Shown: positions 37,650-50,102, counted from the stretch's first letter. The stretch: 64,000 nt of DNA from Hydractinia symbiolongicarpus (GCF_029227915.1 NC_079882.1:9300001-9364000); one strand, 5' to 3'. Numbers and translations are program-made. Notes: generated by a model from the sequence alone, not told the origin.

Positions 37650-39008
37650 CTATGCCTCAACCAATGAAGAAACCACACTGTTACCATCACACAAGCTTCG
37701 TTTCTTAACAACTGGAACTCCTATTAATAGCAATACCTGAATTCCCAAGGTGCCACACAATAAATAAGCCATGACATCAGTTTTACGTTTATCACCAAGC
37801 CATCCAAAAAGCTGTTTATATGCAATAGTCAGCAAATCCCCAAGCACGCAACAGAGAGCAAAAGAAGTGCTGTTATTGACAGGGTAGGTGATTTCAGAGA
37901 TGATGTCAGCTAACACACCAGCAGAGGGTGTAAAAAAGAACCAAGCCAAAGTTGATACAAGATATACCACATAAACTGGATAAATATGAATTAGAAATTC
38001 TAAAAACAATGTGAACAATACCAGAGAGACAAACAACAGCAACATGATAAGAGATTTATATTTTTTAGTTTTATCAAGAAGTAAACTAAACAACATGCAA
38101 CCAATGCATCCCACAACAACAGCTAACAATCCTGTCATTGAAACTAACTTTTCGCTGTTGCTGTAACTTGGTGCTATCAAAATATCTGCTATCACAGTAT
38201 AAATATTGTCAAAGGCAGAATTAAACCCTAAAATAAGGGCAAAAACACCAAATCTGAAATCTTTCACGAGAGTTTTTATTGAACCTACAGTTTCCTGGAG
38301 GGAGATTTGTCCAGGGCCAGTCCGTTGAGCTTGTGATAAGGAAGGTGAATATTTTGGACTTTCACGATAAAAAAACAAATTTAAAACAAATGCTAAAATA
38401 CAAGGAACGCATTGACTGTAGATTAAAATATTAAGACTGTTTTGAAAGTCTGCTTTCAACATAGACTTTGTATTGCTGAATAAAAACATGGTCTGAAGGT
38501 AACTAATTCCACAACCAATATTCGCCATTATCATGTTGATATTGGTAGCAAGTGCATGTTGATGCGCAGGAAACCATACTTCAGAAATATCTGTCACTAT
38601 TTGGTACATTACTCCAGAAGAAAAGCCCCAAAAAACTTCACACATAGAAAACCAAATAAATCCATTACTCTGACTGGCTGGGATAATTAAAGCAGCCCCA
38701 ATAGCATTGGCACCTGATCCAATCACAACTGTTGTTCTAAGACCGTATCTAGAAGTCAAAAACATGCCCAACACATATGAGATTATGCATGTGATAGTTG
38801 AAATAGTAGATGGAAGAAGAAATACAGAATCTGTTATGTTGTAATGCTCACATATCATATCACTAATGGTAAAATAACTGATTGATGCATTATAATTGGA
38901 AGCTAATGCGAAGCCATACAAAGCCAGAATAACCCAACGATACTTGCATGGCTGAATAATTTTTTTATCATTAATGTGTTTTTCTGAAAGCTCATCCTTT
39001 GTATTCAT
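37650..39008 (-). CDS. SLC49-like major facilitator transporter, copy 2 (452 aa, intronless)
   Basis: Closest to copy 1, with the same N-terminus, charged leader and KKIIQPCKYRWVIL entry into helix 1. It shares EVWFPAHQHALATN, SPKYSPSLSQAQRTGPG, EITYPVNNSTS and a KKRSLCDG tail. I place the start at 39008 (MNTKDELSEKH) because it aligns with copy 1; an in-frame Met 18 codons upstream at 39062 is possible. Twelve hydrophobic segments are present, with no stops or frameshifts. It is likely a recent tandem duplicate, and its substrate is unknown. Confidence 0.85.
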   Translation of the reverse strand: MNTKDELSEKHINDKKIIQPCKYRWVILALYGFALASNYNASISYFTISDMICEHYNITDSVFLLPSTISTITCIISYVLGMFLTSRYGLRTTVVIGSGANAIGAALIIPASQSNGFIWFSMCEVFWGFSSGVMYQIVTDISEVWFPAHQHALATNINMIMANIGCGISYLQTMFLFSNTKSMLKADFQNSLNILIYSQCVPCILAFVLNLFFYRESPKYSPSLSQAQRTGPGQISLQETVGSIKTLVKDFRFGVFALILGFNSAFDNIYTVIADILIAPSYSNSEKLVSMTGLLAVVVGCIGCMLFSLLLDKTKKYKSLIMLLLFVSLVLFTLFLEFLIHIYPVYVVYLVSTLAWFFFTPSAGVLADIISEITYPVNNSTSFALCCVLGDLLTIAYKQLFGWLGDKRKTDVMAYLLCGTLGIQVLLLIGVPVVKKRSLCDGNSVVSSLVEA

Positions 39009-39062
39009 GGTTTCTAATAATGAAATACATTTGTTAAATACTTTGGTTTGCTCATTCTGCAA

Positions 39063-40589
39063 ATGTTGGCTATCAGAGTGTAAGTATTGTTAAAGGTAGA
39101 CAGTTCAGACACTACGTATTAAAGTACCAACATAGCAAAAAAGGAAGCAGTTTACTGTAAGATTGTAAACAAAAAACACTTCTTGACTCTTGTGGCACCA
39201 TGTTGCAAAGATTTTACATTTTGGTGTGCTTCTTACGCTATAGTTCAACGATATCATTTAAATTTGTAATTCAAAAGCTAAAATATCTCTATTTTACAAA
39301 ATTAATTTAAAAGATTATTTATTTACAGAATGTGTATATAAAAAATATAAAATATAAAATAATTCCATGACCAATATTTTAATCGAAAAATTTCTACTAG
39401 GAAAATTTCTGTTAGAAATTAGTTTGAATGAGAAAATTCCAGAAAAAAATTACTTATTTTTTTTTCACAAGTACAACCAAAAACAGATAAGATAAATTTC
39501 AGTGGACAACAACTTCTTTTTATTATCATTGCAGAGCACTAATGCAACGGAGAAATCAATAATATTATAAAATCACCCACTATTGTGTACTGCTTTCCAT
39601 GTTAATCTTCCTTTTTTAAATGAAATTAAGAAATTGGTTTTATTTATTCTGCTTCCATGAAATAAACAACAAACGTTTTGAAAAAAGCAATTTTACCAAA
39701 TAAAGGCAATTTTACAGTCTATTTTATCAAGTTTATTTCATTTTTAGTACATTTTATTTTAGTTATTGTGCTTTTTCTGTAGTGCAAATGGGGAGCGAAC
39801 AACATCTTTTAAGATTTGCATTCTGATTGAACAAAAATATTTTCTTTTTTTAATTTCGAATATCTAATAACTCAGAAACATGCAGACAAAAATAAAAAAG
39901 CAGAAATTACCAGCTTGTATGCTCAGAACATTTTTCCCTTGAGATTTTTTAAGCAGAATGTAGTATGGAATCAGCATATTGTGATTAACAGATTTTTGAA
40001 ATCATTATTTATATACTTACGTAAAAATCAAAATAATATATAATTTGATATGATATATTAATAATATGATATATATAATATAATTACACAGGTGAAAACA
40101 ATCAAATTATTGTACTAAATTAGTTCAGACGAGAAATTTATATTTTAGACAAAAAAAGTTTACGAATGTCTCAAAAGTTGTTGGCCTTTCATTGAGTGCT
40201 TAATTTTTGCATAATGCAATGTTATATTATATTTTTTACAATGTTCAGTTATACAATCGTTTCTTAATTAAGGCTTTGAATTAGATCTCCCCTAAATCAG
40301 TATAGCCATGTCCAAATTAGCCTAGATCAACCTTTGGTTTGGTTCAGTTTTTGCAGCCTTAATTGATCAAATATAATGAGAGTGAGTGACTGTGGAAATT
40401 CAGATGCTATTTGCACAACAAAAACAATACAAACCATTCTTATAAGTAGCCAGGCTAAAATACATTTTGAACATTACATGCTCAACAAGCACACATTTTT
40501 TTGACCCCTACAATACAATGTTAACAAAGAATGTAAAAATATTCTAAAGAAATCAAAAAAATTAGATTCATACTTTTGGATTCATAATT
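39063..40589. other. Intergenic region between transporter copies 2 and 3
   Basis: AT-rich, with a TATATAAT-rich stretch near 40035-40085. No gene or named repeat is seen. Confidence 0.5.
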
Positions 40590-41978
40590 TTAAGCAGATA
40601 CAAGATTGCTGTTGTTACTGTCCGAATCCATCAGACTGCGTTTTTTGTCAATTTTAACACCCCATACCAACAAGATTTGAACAGCTATGCTTCCTATAAG
40701 AATCCAACAAATAACATCTGTTTGATTCCTATCAGCAAACCATCCTGATAGTTGAGTCAATGAAGTCCCAAGTAGAAGACCTATTACAACACACAAAACC
40801 AATGCTGTACTGTTATTCACAGGGTAAGTAACTTCTGCTATGATCTCCACTATTATACTTTGAGTAGAATAAAAGAAGAACCAACACACAACAATTATGG
40901 CACACACAATATAAAATGAATACATATGAATAAGTAACACAGAAAACACTACCATTAGCACTAACGATACAACCAATTGAACAATAAGTTGCGTTTTATA
41001 TTGATGAGTTTTATCTAACAGCATGCTAAACAAAAGAGTTCCTATAGCACTACATAACACCACAAAAATACCACATATGCTTACAAGCAATTCACCATTT
41101 GCATAATTCGGAGTTATCAAACTGTTGTTTATCAATGGATAGGCATACCCAAATGCAAAGTTAAAGGAAAATGCTAACCCTAACACGCCAAATTTCCAAT
41201 TTCTACAAATAATTTTTAGCGACTGAATACTTTCCCAAAAAGGAATATTTCCAGGGCCACTTCTTTTTGCTTGTGACATAGAAGGAGGTAGCTTTGGAAG
41301 ATTCTTGAAAAAAATTAAATTAAAAAAAAACACCAATATACATATCGTGCTTTCGGTGTACATAAGAATTTTCAACCGATTCTGAATTGTAAACTTGGAC
41401 AAAGTTTTGGCATTATTGAACAAAAACATTGTTAATAAGTAACTAATCCCCACACCGAAACTCTGCATCTGAAAATTTATACTGGTAGCTAGAGTATGTT
41501 GGTTTGTAGGAAACCATACAGCTGAAATATCAGGAGCCAACTGAAACAATATTCCAGTAGCTGTTCCAAAACATGTTTGACTAACAATAAACCAAACATA
41601 ACCATTTTTTGTACTGGCTGGAACAAAAAATGCTGCCCCAACAGCAAGTATGCCGGACCCAACCATCACTGCTGTGCGCAAGCCATAACGTGATGGTAAA
41701 AAAGTAGCTGGAATTAGTGTAGCCACAGTAATCGCATTACCTATTGTTGAAGCAAGAAATAAAGATGATTCTGATATACCATAGTATTCACACACCAAGT
41801 CTGTGATGTTGTATAAGCAACATGTTATGTTGCCAGTAGATGCCATTGTGATGCCATATAACATAAGTATGATCCATCGATACTTATATGTCTGAATTTG
41901 AACTGTCTTTTCATCATTGCTTTGAATGCATTCAATCACATTGTGATTATCTGATGTGTTAAGACTCGCTTTATCCAT
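40590..41978 (-). CDS. SLC49-like major facilitator transporter, copy 3 (462 aa, intronless)
   Basis: The most diverged of the three. It keeps the helix 2-3 loop FLPSRYGLRTAVMVGSG, AVWFPTNQHTLATSIN in place of the AHQHALATN box, the central LPPSMSQAKRSGPGNIPF loop, EVTYPVNNSTAL and a KKRSLMDSDSN tail. Twelve hydrophobic segments are visible. The N-terminal leader is longer and polar. Like its neighbours it has no introns and lies on the minus strand, so it probably arose in the same series of duplications. Transport substrate is unknown. Confidence 0.85.
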   Translation of the reverse strand: MDKASLNTSDNHNVIECIQSNDEKTVQIQTYKYRWIILMLYGITMASTGNITCCLYNITDLVCEYYGISESSLFLASTIGNAITVATLIPATFLPSRYGLRTAVMVGSGILAVGAAFFVPASTKNGYVWFIVSQTCFGTATGILFQLAPDISAVWFPTNQHTLATSINFQMQSFGVGISYLLTMFLFNNAKTLSKFTIQNRLKILMYTESTICILVFFFNLIFFKNLPKLPPSMSQAKRSGPGNIPFWESIQSLKIICRNWKFGVLGLAFSFNFAFGYAYPLINNSLITPNYANGELLVSICGIFVVLCSAIGTLLFSMLLDKTHQYKTQLIVQLVVSLVLMVVFSVLLIHMYSFYIVCAIIVVCWFFFYSTQSIIVEIIAEVTYPVNNSTALVLCVVIGLLLGTSLTQLSGWFADRNQTDVICWILIGSIAVQILLVWGVKIDKKRSLMDSDSNNSNLVSA

Positions 41979-44310
41979 CTTATTGACACTTATTATTATT
42001 TGACTATTTTTGATCTATAAGTAAAATATTGTTCTGTCATGATAAACAAACAGTACAAGATTTTATGGCACACATAAGAAAGAAATCCATAAAATTACCC
42101 TTTTACCACCCAATGAGATACCTAAGATGTACAGCATGTCTTTTCAAGTTTGATAATTTGTAAGAAGAATGTGGTTGATTCTCATCCCGGTCCCGATGAC
42201 CATATACAAATGATTCATTGTTTCCGTTTGCATTTAGTAAAAATTTAATAATTTTAATTTGTTAGAAGATATTATGTACCTAGTCTGTAAAACATATATC
42301 TCTAAAAGGTATTTGAAATATAAATATGCACACACACACACAAGAAAATTAACAAGTAATACTGCTTAGAATTTATTTCAAACAAAGAACACTCAAAAAC
42401 CAAAAGTGTGTATAAATAATTCAAGATAAAATTAACAAGTGATACTATTAAGAATATATTTCGAAGATATCCATTTAAAATTTATGTTATTTGATACCTA
42501 ACATGAAAACAAAGACATTTTAGAAAAATTAAAAAATGCCAGAAAAATGCAAGTAGATTGTTTTATTTTAAAATACAAAACACCAGGACAAAAATAGTGC
42601 TGCACAAAAAAAACATAAAAAAATTATGGGGATTTAAATTTGAGGGTTCACAGTACTTTAAAGTTTGGTATGGTGGTACTGTTTGTAAGCTAATTCAAAC
42701 GGTATCTGCAAGTATGAAAAAAACATAGAAAAAAAAGTAAGTAAAAATTATCACTATGGCTACAGAATATCATAGTTTTTATTGTAGGATATGCACTGGC
42801 TTCCTTTTAGGAATTACAGTAAATTTTAGGAAGTTAAAGCAAATCAAACCTTAATCAAATTACATCACAGGTTGGTCATACTGGCCAGTACTATTTCAGT
42901 ATTTCTTGCTTAAATGTATATCTCAGGCATTTGTATTGCCTCACTTGAGACAAATCAATAAGCATCTGCACATGGGCTAGACCATTTTAGAACTAGAAAA
43001 GAATGGCAAGCTGCAAGGAGCTGTAAGGCTTAAAGACCCCAATTTTATATTGTAGTAGACTTGTATTGAATTTGCATGACTTTTTTTTATTTGATACCAA
43101 ATTCAAATGATTCCTCAACCACTTGAGGCAATTCTGCCAAACAGTTTGACTGGCTCATTACTTAGGTATCAATAGATAAAACTGCACAGTTACAACAGCA
43201 GCAGCTACAGCTGCAGCAGCAAGACTACAGTCCAACCTGATGGGGATGTTGGTCTTCCTATGTCAGCAAAATTTTGGATAACTGGATGTGTGTGGCCTGT
43301 TTATTACATTATTACTTGATACTGTGTAATAGGAAATAACCAAGCTGTTGATAAAGAAGATTATGTCAAGTCTCTGATCAGGGTCAAGGTAGTAGCAGCT
43401 TGCGCAGATCTATAAAACATTTTTGATACTTGCTAGGTAAGAGAATAGCTCTAGTGGAGGTTACTGTTAAGTAACAATGATGACTTACTTTGATTGTCTC
43501 ACTTGATTACTCAGCGGTATCACAAACACAACCAGCAGGAACACAACAACACAACTGGATATCAACACAACTGCACAACCACTTGAGGCCCCACCAAGAA
43601 CATTCACTATTGTTTACAGTCTATATTATGGAGACAACATATTAATAACAACAGTTACGAATTATGAAGTTTTAAGAATTTTTTTGCATAGATTACAAAG
43701 ATATCCAGTCAACCCTATTTTTACACAAAAATTCAGGTTGAAAATTCCAGCACTGGGTATTAAAAGTTAAGCATTTTTGACAAAAATTTTACTGGAGTTT
43801 TATTGAACGGTAATTGTCTTAGAATCATATATAAATCATAAACTGATTTTAATTTGTCACAAAATTTCCCAATAAAAATATTAATTGAATTCTTTGTTTG
43901 ATGAAACTGTTGCATTGAAAGATCATGTCATAATAATTCCCAGACCCAAATAATATAATTTACAGCATGGAAGAGATTCAATGCCTCCCTGCACGAGAAA
44001 GTTCCATAAGTTTTTTTTTTGTTTTCTTGTTTGAATTTTTTTAGCGTTTAGATGTTAAAACGTTCAAAGCACAAATATTATTAATAAAAAAAATGAAACT
44101 TTTTGATTTATTTTGAACTTCTGGATAAAAAACAGTACTATTTTTTAAAAAGTTGTTGTTGAAGCTTAAAAACAATGCATACAATACTTTTGATTCACTA
44201 GCATGATATTTCAGCATTAATTATGAACTATAAAAAACACTTTCCCTTACATACTTAAAAATGAATGTTTATAGAATAAGGTATTTTTACCAAGGCTAAA
44301 CAACTGATTT
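41979..44310. other. Gene-poor region upstream of transporter copy 3
   Basis: It contains a short (CA)n run near 42326-42342 and a CAG-type stretch near 43195-43225, but no open frame with family resemblance. The promoter of copy 3 should lie at the left end. Confidence 0.45.
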
Positions 44311-44722
44311 GTAGGTGTTTTTTTAGCATTGGACATTTGTTTGTTAATTCCCAATAGGGAATGTTTCACCTGATCAGACCTCTGATCATGATGATCAAAT
44401 TTAATCTGTGTATATTGAAGAGAATCTACTTTGCGCATCACTACTATACTGCCTTGCAGTGAGTGGGATTTGTTCCGCTGTCCCCAGAACTTGATGCCGC
44501 AGACGAACTAAATTATGAGCAGCAAAATGTTAGTAATGCATGCAGATAGTTTATCAGGATAGTGCAAATATAGGTGACTTTTTAGCATTGCACATCCGTT
44601 TGTTCAATTGAAACAGAGAATGATTCACCTCGACCAGACCTCTGATCATGATGGGTGAGTTTAATCCGTGTATACCATATCGAAGAGAAACTACTTTGCA
44701 CATTGCAGTATGTCAGTGAACT
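44311..44722. repeat. Diverged direct duplication, about 150 bp, period about 259 bp
   Basis: Segments from about 44311-44460 and 44570-44722 align along their length. Shared blocks include TTTTAGCATTG, the block CCAGACCTCTGATCATGATG (or its variant), GTGTATA and ACTACTTTGC. They are about 75-80% alike by eye. The unit is not coding and could be part of an unnamed dispersed repeat. Confidence 0.65.
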
Positions 44723-44814
44723 TAAAAAACACATTTTATGAACCACTCTGTTCCACCATCAGCAATTGCGACAACACCTTTTATTTTATTACCTGAAATA
44801 TCATCAGTTTATTC

Positions 44815-45206
44815 TTTGTCACCACCACCATCATCATCATTATCATTCTGGGCTGAACGTCTGTTTTTATGCTAGCATAGGTTGGATGGGGTTAAATTAT
44901 TAATCCTCTTCCGACCTGATCTAGACTGTATTAGATAAATTCAAATTCCTCTGCATCAAGTCTTTCCTTATTACCTTCTGTTAAGTCTTCCTTGGTCTAC
45001 CTCAGTCTTTGCCCTAGGAGCTTTCAAGTCTCTACACTTTCTTATCCCATTACCCTCCTCCATTCTTTCCAAGTATCCCAATCAACTCATTCTTCTTATC
45101 TGGACAACATCTTTAATGCTACGGATACCTAGCCTGCTTTTTAGCCTATCCAAACTTTTTATGTCTCTCAGACTCGCGTTACACATCCACCTAACCATTC
45201 TCAAGC
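44815..45206 (-). mobile_element. 3' end of a non-LTR retrotransposon (LINE), decayed
   Basis: On the minus strand the sequence encodes CLRMVRWMCNASLRD, RLGIRSIKDVV and YLERMEEGNGIRKCRDLKAP, the typical C-terminal region after the reverse transcriptase of RTE/CR1-like LINEs. A stop replaces a conserved Trp after RRMS. Stops then lead into a 3' untranslated segment (TTTAACCCCATCCAACC, CTATGCTAGCATAAAAACAG) and an ATG/GTG-type simple repeat tail. It is a 5'-truncated, inactive copy. Confidence 0.7.
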
Positions 45207-46608
45207 AGTGACAATTGATTTGTGAAATCCTTACTTTAAAGCAAAACAAAAAACAAAAAAAAACAAAGCCTAAATCCTTAAAAAGACTCGAAAAGCGTAT
45301 TTTTTGAATGTTTTATCATTATTAAATTCTGTAAAGTTTATTATCTAGCTATATATTATACGATTTGGGGAAAAAAAATTTTAAGGTGTAAGGTCCCCTT
45401 TAAAACCTAAAACACTGTTTATGTGATTAAAAACCCACAGAAAAAAGACCTCTGTTCACCAAATCCCAACTGGGTAGCTAGCTAGCTAGCATCTTTTTTT
45501 TTTCTGCCAATAGTCTGCCAGTCAAACAGCTTACTCTGAAAAGTAAACAAATAACGGCACGCTGGGGTATTTATCTAGCTATATCATTAGCATGCAGTAA
45601 TAGGACTTTCCATATATAATTTCATCCAGTTTCACTATGGTGCATGTAGCTGTGCAGCTGGCTATGGGGGAGAGCCTGATAACGCTTGTTCGCTTTACAC
45701 TGCTTCTGCGCCATTTTATCTACCCTTGTGATCACGAATAAAGGTTATAGGTCAAAACCTCATAACAAACCTACGGACCTCGAGGACCATCTGTGTTGTG
45801 TTTCAGGAAGAAAAGAATTTTACCAGGTTTAAGGTTTTTGTGACAACATTTTTAAGGCATTCGTGACCACATTTTTAAGGTTTTCGTGACAAAATTATCA
45901 GAATGTACTAGCACACTGTGTTCTAAGGTAACATGCATTAAAACGGCAGAAGAATTACTACACACAGTATAAAACTATATGGATAAAATATTTTATATTT
46001 GTTATCCCCAGGTCACTTAACCTAATTTATGAAAATAATAATCCATCCTCCCAACCAAAATGTCTATCTTCAAGTTTAGCCATTCACAGGAAACCTTTTA
46101 ACCAACAAAACCTAGCATTGTTTTCCTGTCTGCCATCAAGCAAATGCCAAAGAAAACAATAACACTACACAGAAATTCATTTATGGGGGGTCTTGTCATA
46201 CTGTCTATATGATTATCTAAACAAATACTGACATAGGAACTCCACTTTCACCATAACATTGTAGAGTGGGCAAATTTTGGCATGGTCCTGTGTTTTATGT
46301 ATTGGTTTAATGATGTGTTAATTTTGCATCTTTATCTGTTGATCAAAAACAGAAACATTGGTGAAATTCACTCAATAGTCAAGTTTTGATGCCAGTAAAA
46401 TAGGTACTATTATGATAGATCCCTGACTCAAGGATAAGAATGTCGTTATAACCATGCAGTGCTGACAATGAACAGATGAGATAGAACGAAGAGAAAATCA
46501 CTTATAGTCATAATTTATATAAACGCTTTATATGTTTTATATTAGAGCAAATTATAAACCAAAGAAAACAAGATGTGAAATTAAATATAAAGCTGGCTGT
46601 TTCTGAAA
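45207..46608. other. Intergenic region upstream of the TMEM244-like gene
   Basis: No coding exon is recognised. The part around 45600-45790 is slightly richer in GC than its surroundings and could hold a promoter, but no motif decides this. Confidence 0.4.
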
Positions 46609-47964
46609 ATGCCTTCAAATTCTAAGGTAGATATATGAACATGCATTACTAAGTACACATCTCCAATTTACCTTTTAGCAGTAAAAATTTTTGGCAGCAA
46701 AATGTGTTTTTGTTCTTCTTAACACGTACTTTATGAAATAGTTGTACAAACCAGTATCCTTTCCACTTTGCTTTTTACATTTAAGGTTATAGCAGCCACT
46801 CTATTGGTTTTCACAGGAATCTTTTATGTCATGTTTTATTGTATGGCATCACTTGCATCTGGATCATTTAGGTATGACTTTTATAAATTCTTTGGCCATT
46901 AGTTCACAAGGTTTCTAATGATGTTCATGATAGATATTTATGCAATGTGAGCTTATGCTTCATCTGTGCAAGTTACATTAATCCATATCTTTACTTGCAC
47001 TAATACAGTGTGCAACTTTGCTGAGTTGTATTCCCATGAAATCTTGTATGTTTAGTTTAAAGCCTTTCAATAAGCGAATGCCATTTGACTTCAACCAGTG
47101 CTGCTTCACAACTCCTGCAAAACATGGTAATTTTTTTTAAAAGGAGTCCTTTTTGTAAGAAGATTCGTATATATTGCTGAGGTATTTTTTCTTTTAGCAC
47201 ATTCATTTGCTATGATCACAACATTCCTTTTGTCATGTGTGATATTTATGTTGCAATTAAAAGAAAAGTTATGGGACTATGTATTATCGCTTATCATAAT
47301 CCATGTTCTGGTTAGTTCCATAGGTAAGTTCTCTACTGATGTATTTTGGGGTAGCTCTTGAGTGCCACATATTTGACTTACAAACACTTGATTGCTCTGT
47401 TATTTATTTTATGTGTCATATGCTGGCAGTAAAAATCTTTACCCATTGTTTTTAGTTATGCAAGAATTTCCAAGAAACTGGGAATGGTGGACACTTTTAG
47501 GTAAATGTGATTGCTGTGTTGTTGAATAATAATTTGAACTTTCTCTATCATCCTTTTTATCTTTGATTCCTTTTTGTCATATGCATAATCTCTTTTTTTT
47601 CCAATCTGCTTTCAAACACTTTTAGCTTTATTTACCCCCAGGCTTCTCTTGTTTTCTCCTTTACCCTATTTTTTTATTTAATTTTTGTGTAGTTATATTA
47701 GACACATGTTAATAACAGCTTGTATTAGTTAAAGTGTATTTATCCAATTGAAATGTTCACGAAGTAAAACAAAAATAAAGAAATAAAAAAATATGTGTCT
47801 GAACCATTGCAGTGTTCTTAACGCTTTGTTATATTATTTTGTTGTTGTTTTTTATTTTAGTGTCTTCTGGCGGAGTGTCCATTTTAGTTGGTGAAAGTTT
47901 TATCTATGTGCGTTATAAAAAAAACAAAAATCGCACAGACAAAGACAAAGATCCCTGTACCTGA
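46609..47964 (+). CDS. TMEM244: TMEM244/SYS1-like four-pass membrane protein, six exons (149 aa)
   Basis: Exons: 46609-46626, 46786-46871, 47056-47126, 47198-47323, 47456-47500, 47861-47964. Every junction is GT-AG and in phase, ending at TGA. The product starts MPSNSK, has hydrophobic segments near residues 7-30, 62-80, 88-105 and 120-135, and contains LWDYVLSLIIIHVLVSS followed by VMQEFPRNWEWW, the signature pattern of TMEM244 and related to SYS1. SYS1 helps recruit ARL-type GTPases to the Golgi; TMEM244 itself is poorly characterised. Length is near the 128 residues I recall for human. The first coding exon is only six codons long and is the least certain part. The C-terminal tail is short and Lys/Asp-rich. 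Confidence 0.8.
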
Positions 47965-50100
47965 ATTGTTTTTTTGTTAATATGTAAATAGGATTTATTT
48001 TTGGATTTTATTTTTATTAAATAATTTATTTGCATTTAATGTACGATAATATAACAAAGAAAAGGCGAGTGTTGTACTTCATGTCAGAATTTTACTGCAA
48101 ATGTTAAAAAAACATGGACACATAATGACTTGTTTTTACACTGTTTTTTTTTCTGAATTTGACTTAAAAATACATAAGTACTGTAAAGAAGCAAATTCCA
48201 AGAAAAATTTTTCATACACTAAAAAATTTTCTGGGCGAATACGTACAAGAAAAAACATGCTTTTAGTTAAAAGAGTGTTCCTATTTTCATTCCAATTTAG
48301 CGGTACGTGCACTGAGAACAAATCAAGAGCTAAAAAACATTTCCCACAACCTTATTAAAGAAAGTTGTAGTTCAGTCGTTAAAAAAGTTATGCCTGGAAA
48401 AGAACGGTATCAAGATAAAATTTAAGTGATCCTGGGTTAAAAATCATGACTTTTCTTGTCATTTTAGTGAGTTACTGCCAATTTTCAGCTTGATACTATT
48501 TTTTTCCCCTAGAAAGTTTGGTTTCTATTAAAATCTGTATTGTTTTGCAACTTTTGTAGAGATATTTCTCGATAACAGTTTTTGAGCAACATCTCTTTGT
48601 TGTAAACTTTTTTGTAAATAATTGATTTTTTTCACTTCGCCCCAAACATTGTTTAGCTACTAAGGGAAAAACGCCCCCAACAATAGTTTAGTCATTTTAT
48701 GCAAGAGTAAGATTATACAGGGTGAATTGTTTGTTTCCATTTGAAGTTGATCTACTTTTGTCTTTTCAATGACTGTTTAATATCAAATTCTTAAGCGTTA
48801 GTGTAAATTAATTTTACAAGAGTTTTTTTTCTGACAAACTATAAATTTGCCTCAGGGAACTTGTTTAGTAATTGTTTAAATTTTTGGCATTATCCATATA
48901 AAAAGTGGATGGACGCGTTACTAGAAAAGGCGTAAAAGTTACTGTTGCCCGACTGCTGTACAACAGTACCATAAAGATGGAAACGACGAAAAGAGTGTTT
49001 TTGTTCGCTAGCAATTTTTGATCTTTAGCAATATTTGATCTTTAATTCTCTGACTAAAGGTTTAGTTTAAAATAATAGACAAAAGATAACCGAAACGCAT
49101 GCATCTTCCTGAACTGTACGATTTTAAGTTTACGATGGTCTGACTATGTTAAATGAATGTTTTTTATTTTCCGTGTATTAATTAATGCCCACCTTATCAA
49201 CTGTAAGTGCTGTCAAAAAGAAGAATTATTTATTTCCCTGTCAATACGCGAGTTAAAACTTCTCCACATCTACATTTCTCTACCTGGTTTTTGAAAATAA
49301 GAAAAAAAAAAGATAACAAGCATTCTCTTCATTACAGGTACAACATCCCGATTTAATTATTATTGTTTATTTTTCAATACAAACTTCAAAAAAATTTATA
49401 TCTTACAAACTAGTTAAATTTCTTGCCAAAGAAATCCCAGGAAAAAAATCATCATCTCAAATTTCTGGTTTATTCAGAATGGACTAAATGTAATAATAAC
49501 ATGTCATAATGGGTCACGTGTAGCAGTCACCTCGTCTACAGTGCTTTTCTCCATCCCATCAGAATATCATAGGTGTAGAAGAGCCCTAGGGACGAGGTTG
49601 GTGTAGCAAACTGATGACTTTTTTCTGGTAATTATCCCAGCGCCGATCAGAAAAATTGGTCTCGGTTTAGAGAATATGATAATTTTTTTGATTTTTTTGT
49701 CGCAGAAATTTTCATCCTAGATTAATGGTATTTAGTGGAATAATAGACGTTGCTTCACGACCAAAAACGAACGCTTTGTTTTAATTTTAACAAGCAAGAA
49801 AAGAGATTGTAGATAATTTGACCTTCGTATTGTTTTCCATGAACAGAGCATATTTCAAGTAACCAGAAAGTTACTTGACCAAAAGCACTGTTAAATCAAA
49901 TATGAAAAGAAAATAGTACAAACTTAAAATTGTCTTTAAATGACCCCAAATTGCTTTATTTAAAAATTACTTTCCGTTATACTTTATAGAATACATTTTC
50001 GCGTGAATTCAGTTTGGCAAATGGACAGTTTTAATAATTTTCGTAAATTTATTTTTTTGAATGGCCAATTTCTATTATAATTGACATGTTTAATGTTTAA
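47965..50100. other. Gene-poor region after the TMEM244-like gene
   Basis: It contains the 3' untranslated region (ATTAAA near 48016) and unassigned sequence. A segment with CCCTAGGGACGAGGTTG lies near 49587. Confidence 0.45.
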
Positions 50101-50102
50101 GG

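Noticed and set aside
48101-48358. Overlapping frames on both strands after the TMEM244-like gene
   Set aside because: They lie in the 3' flank, with low complexity and no resemblance to any family.
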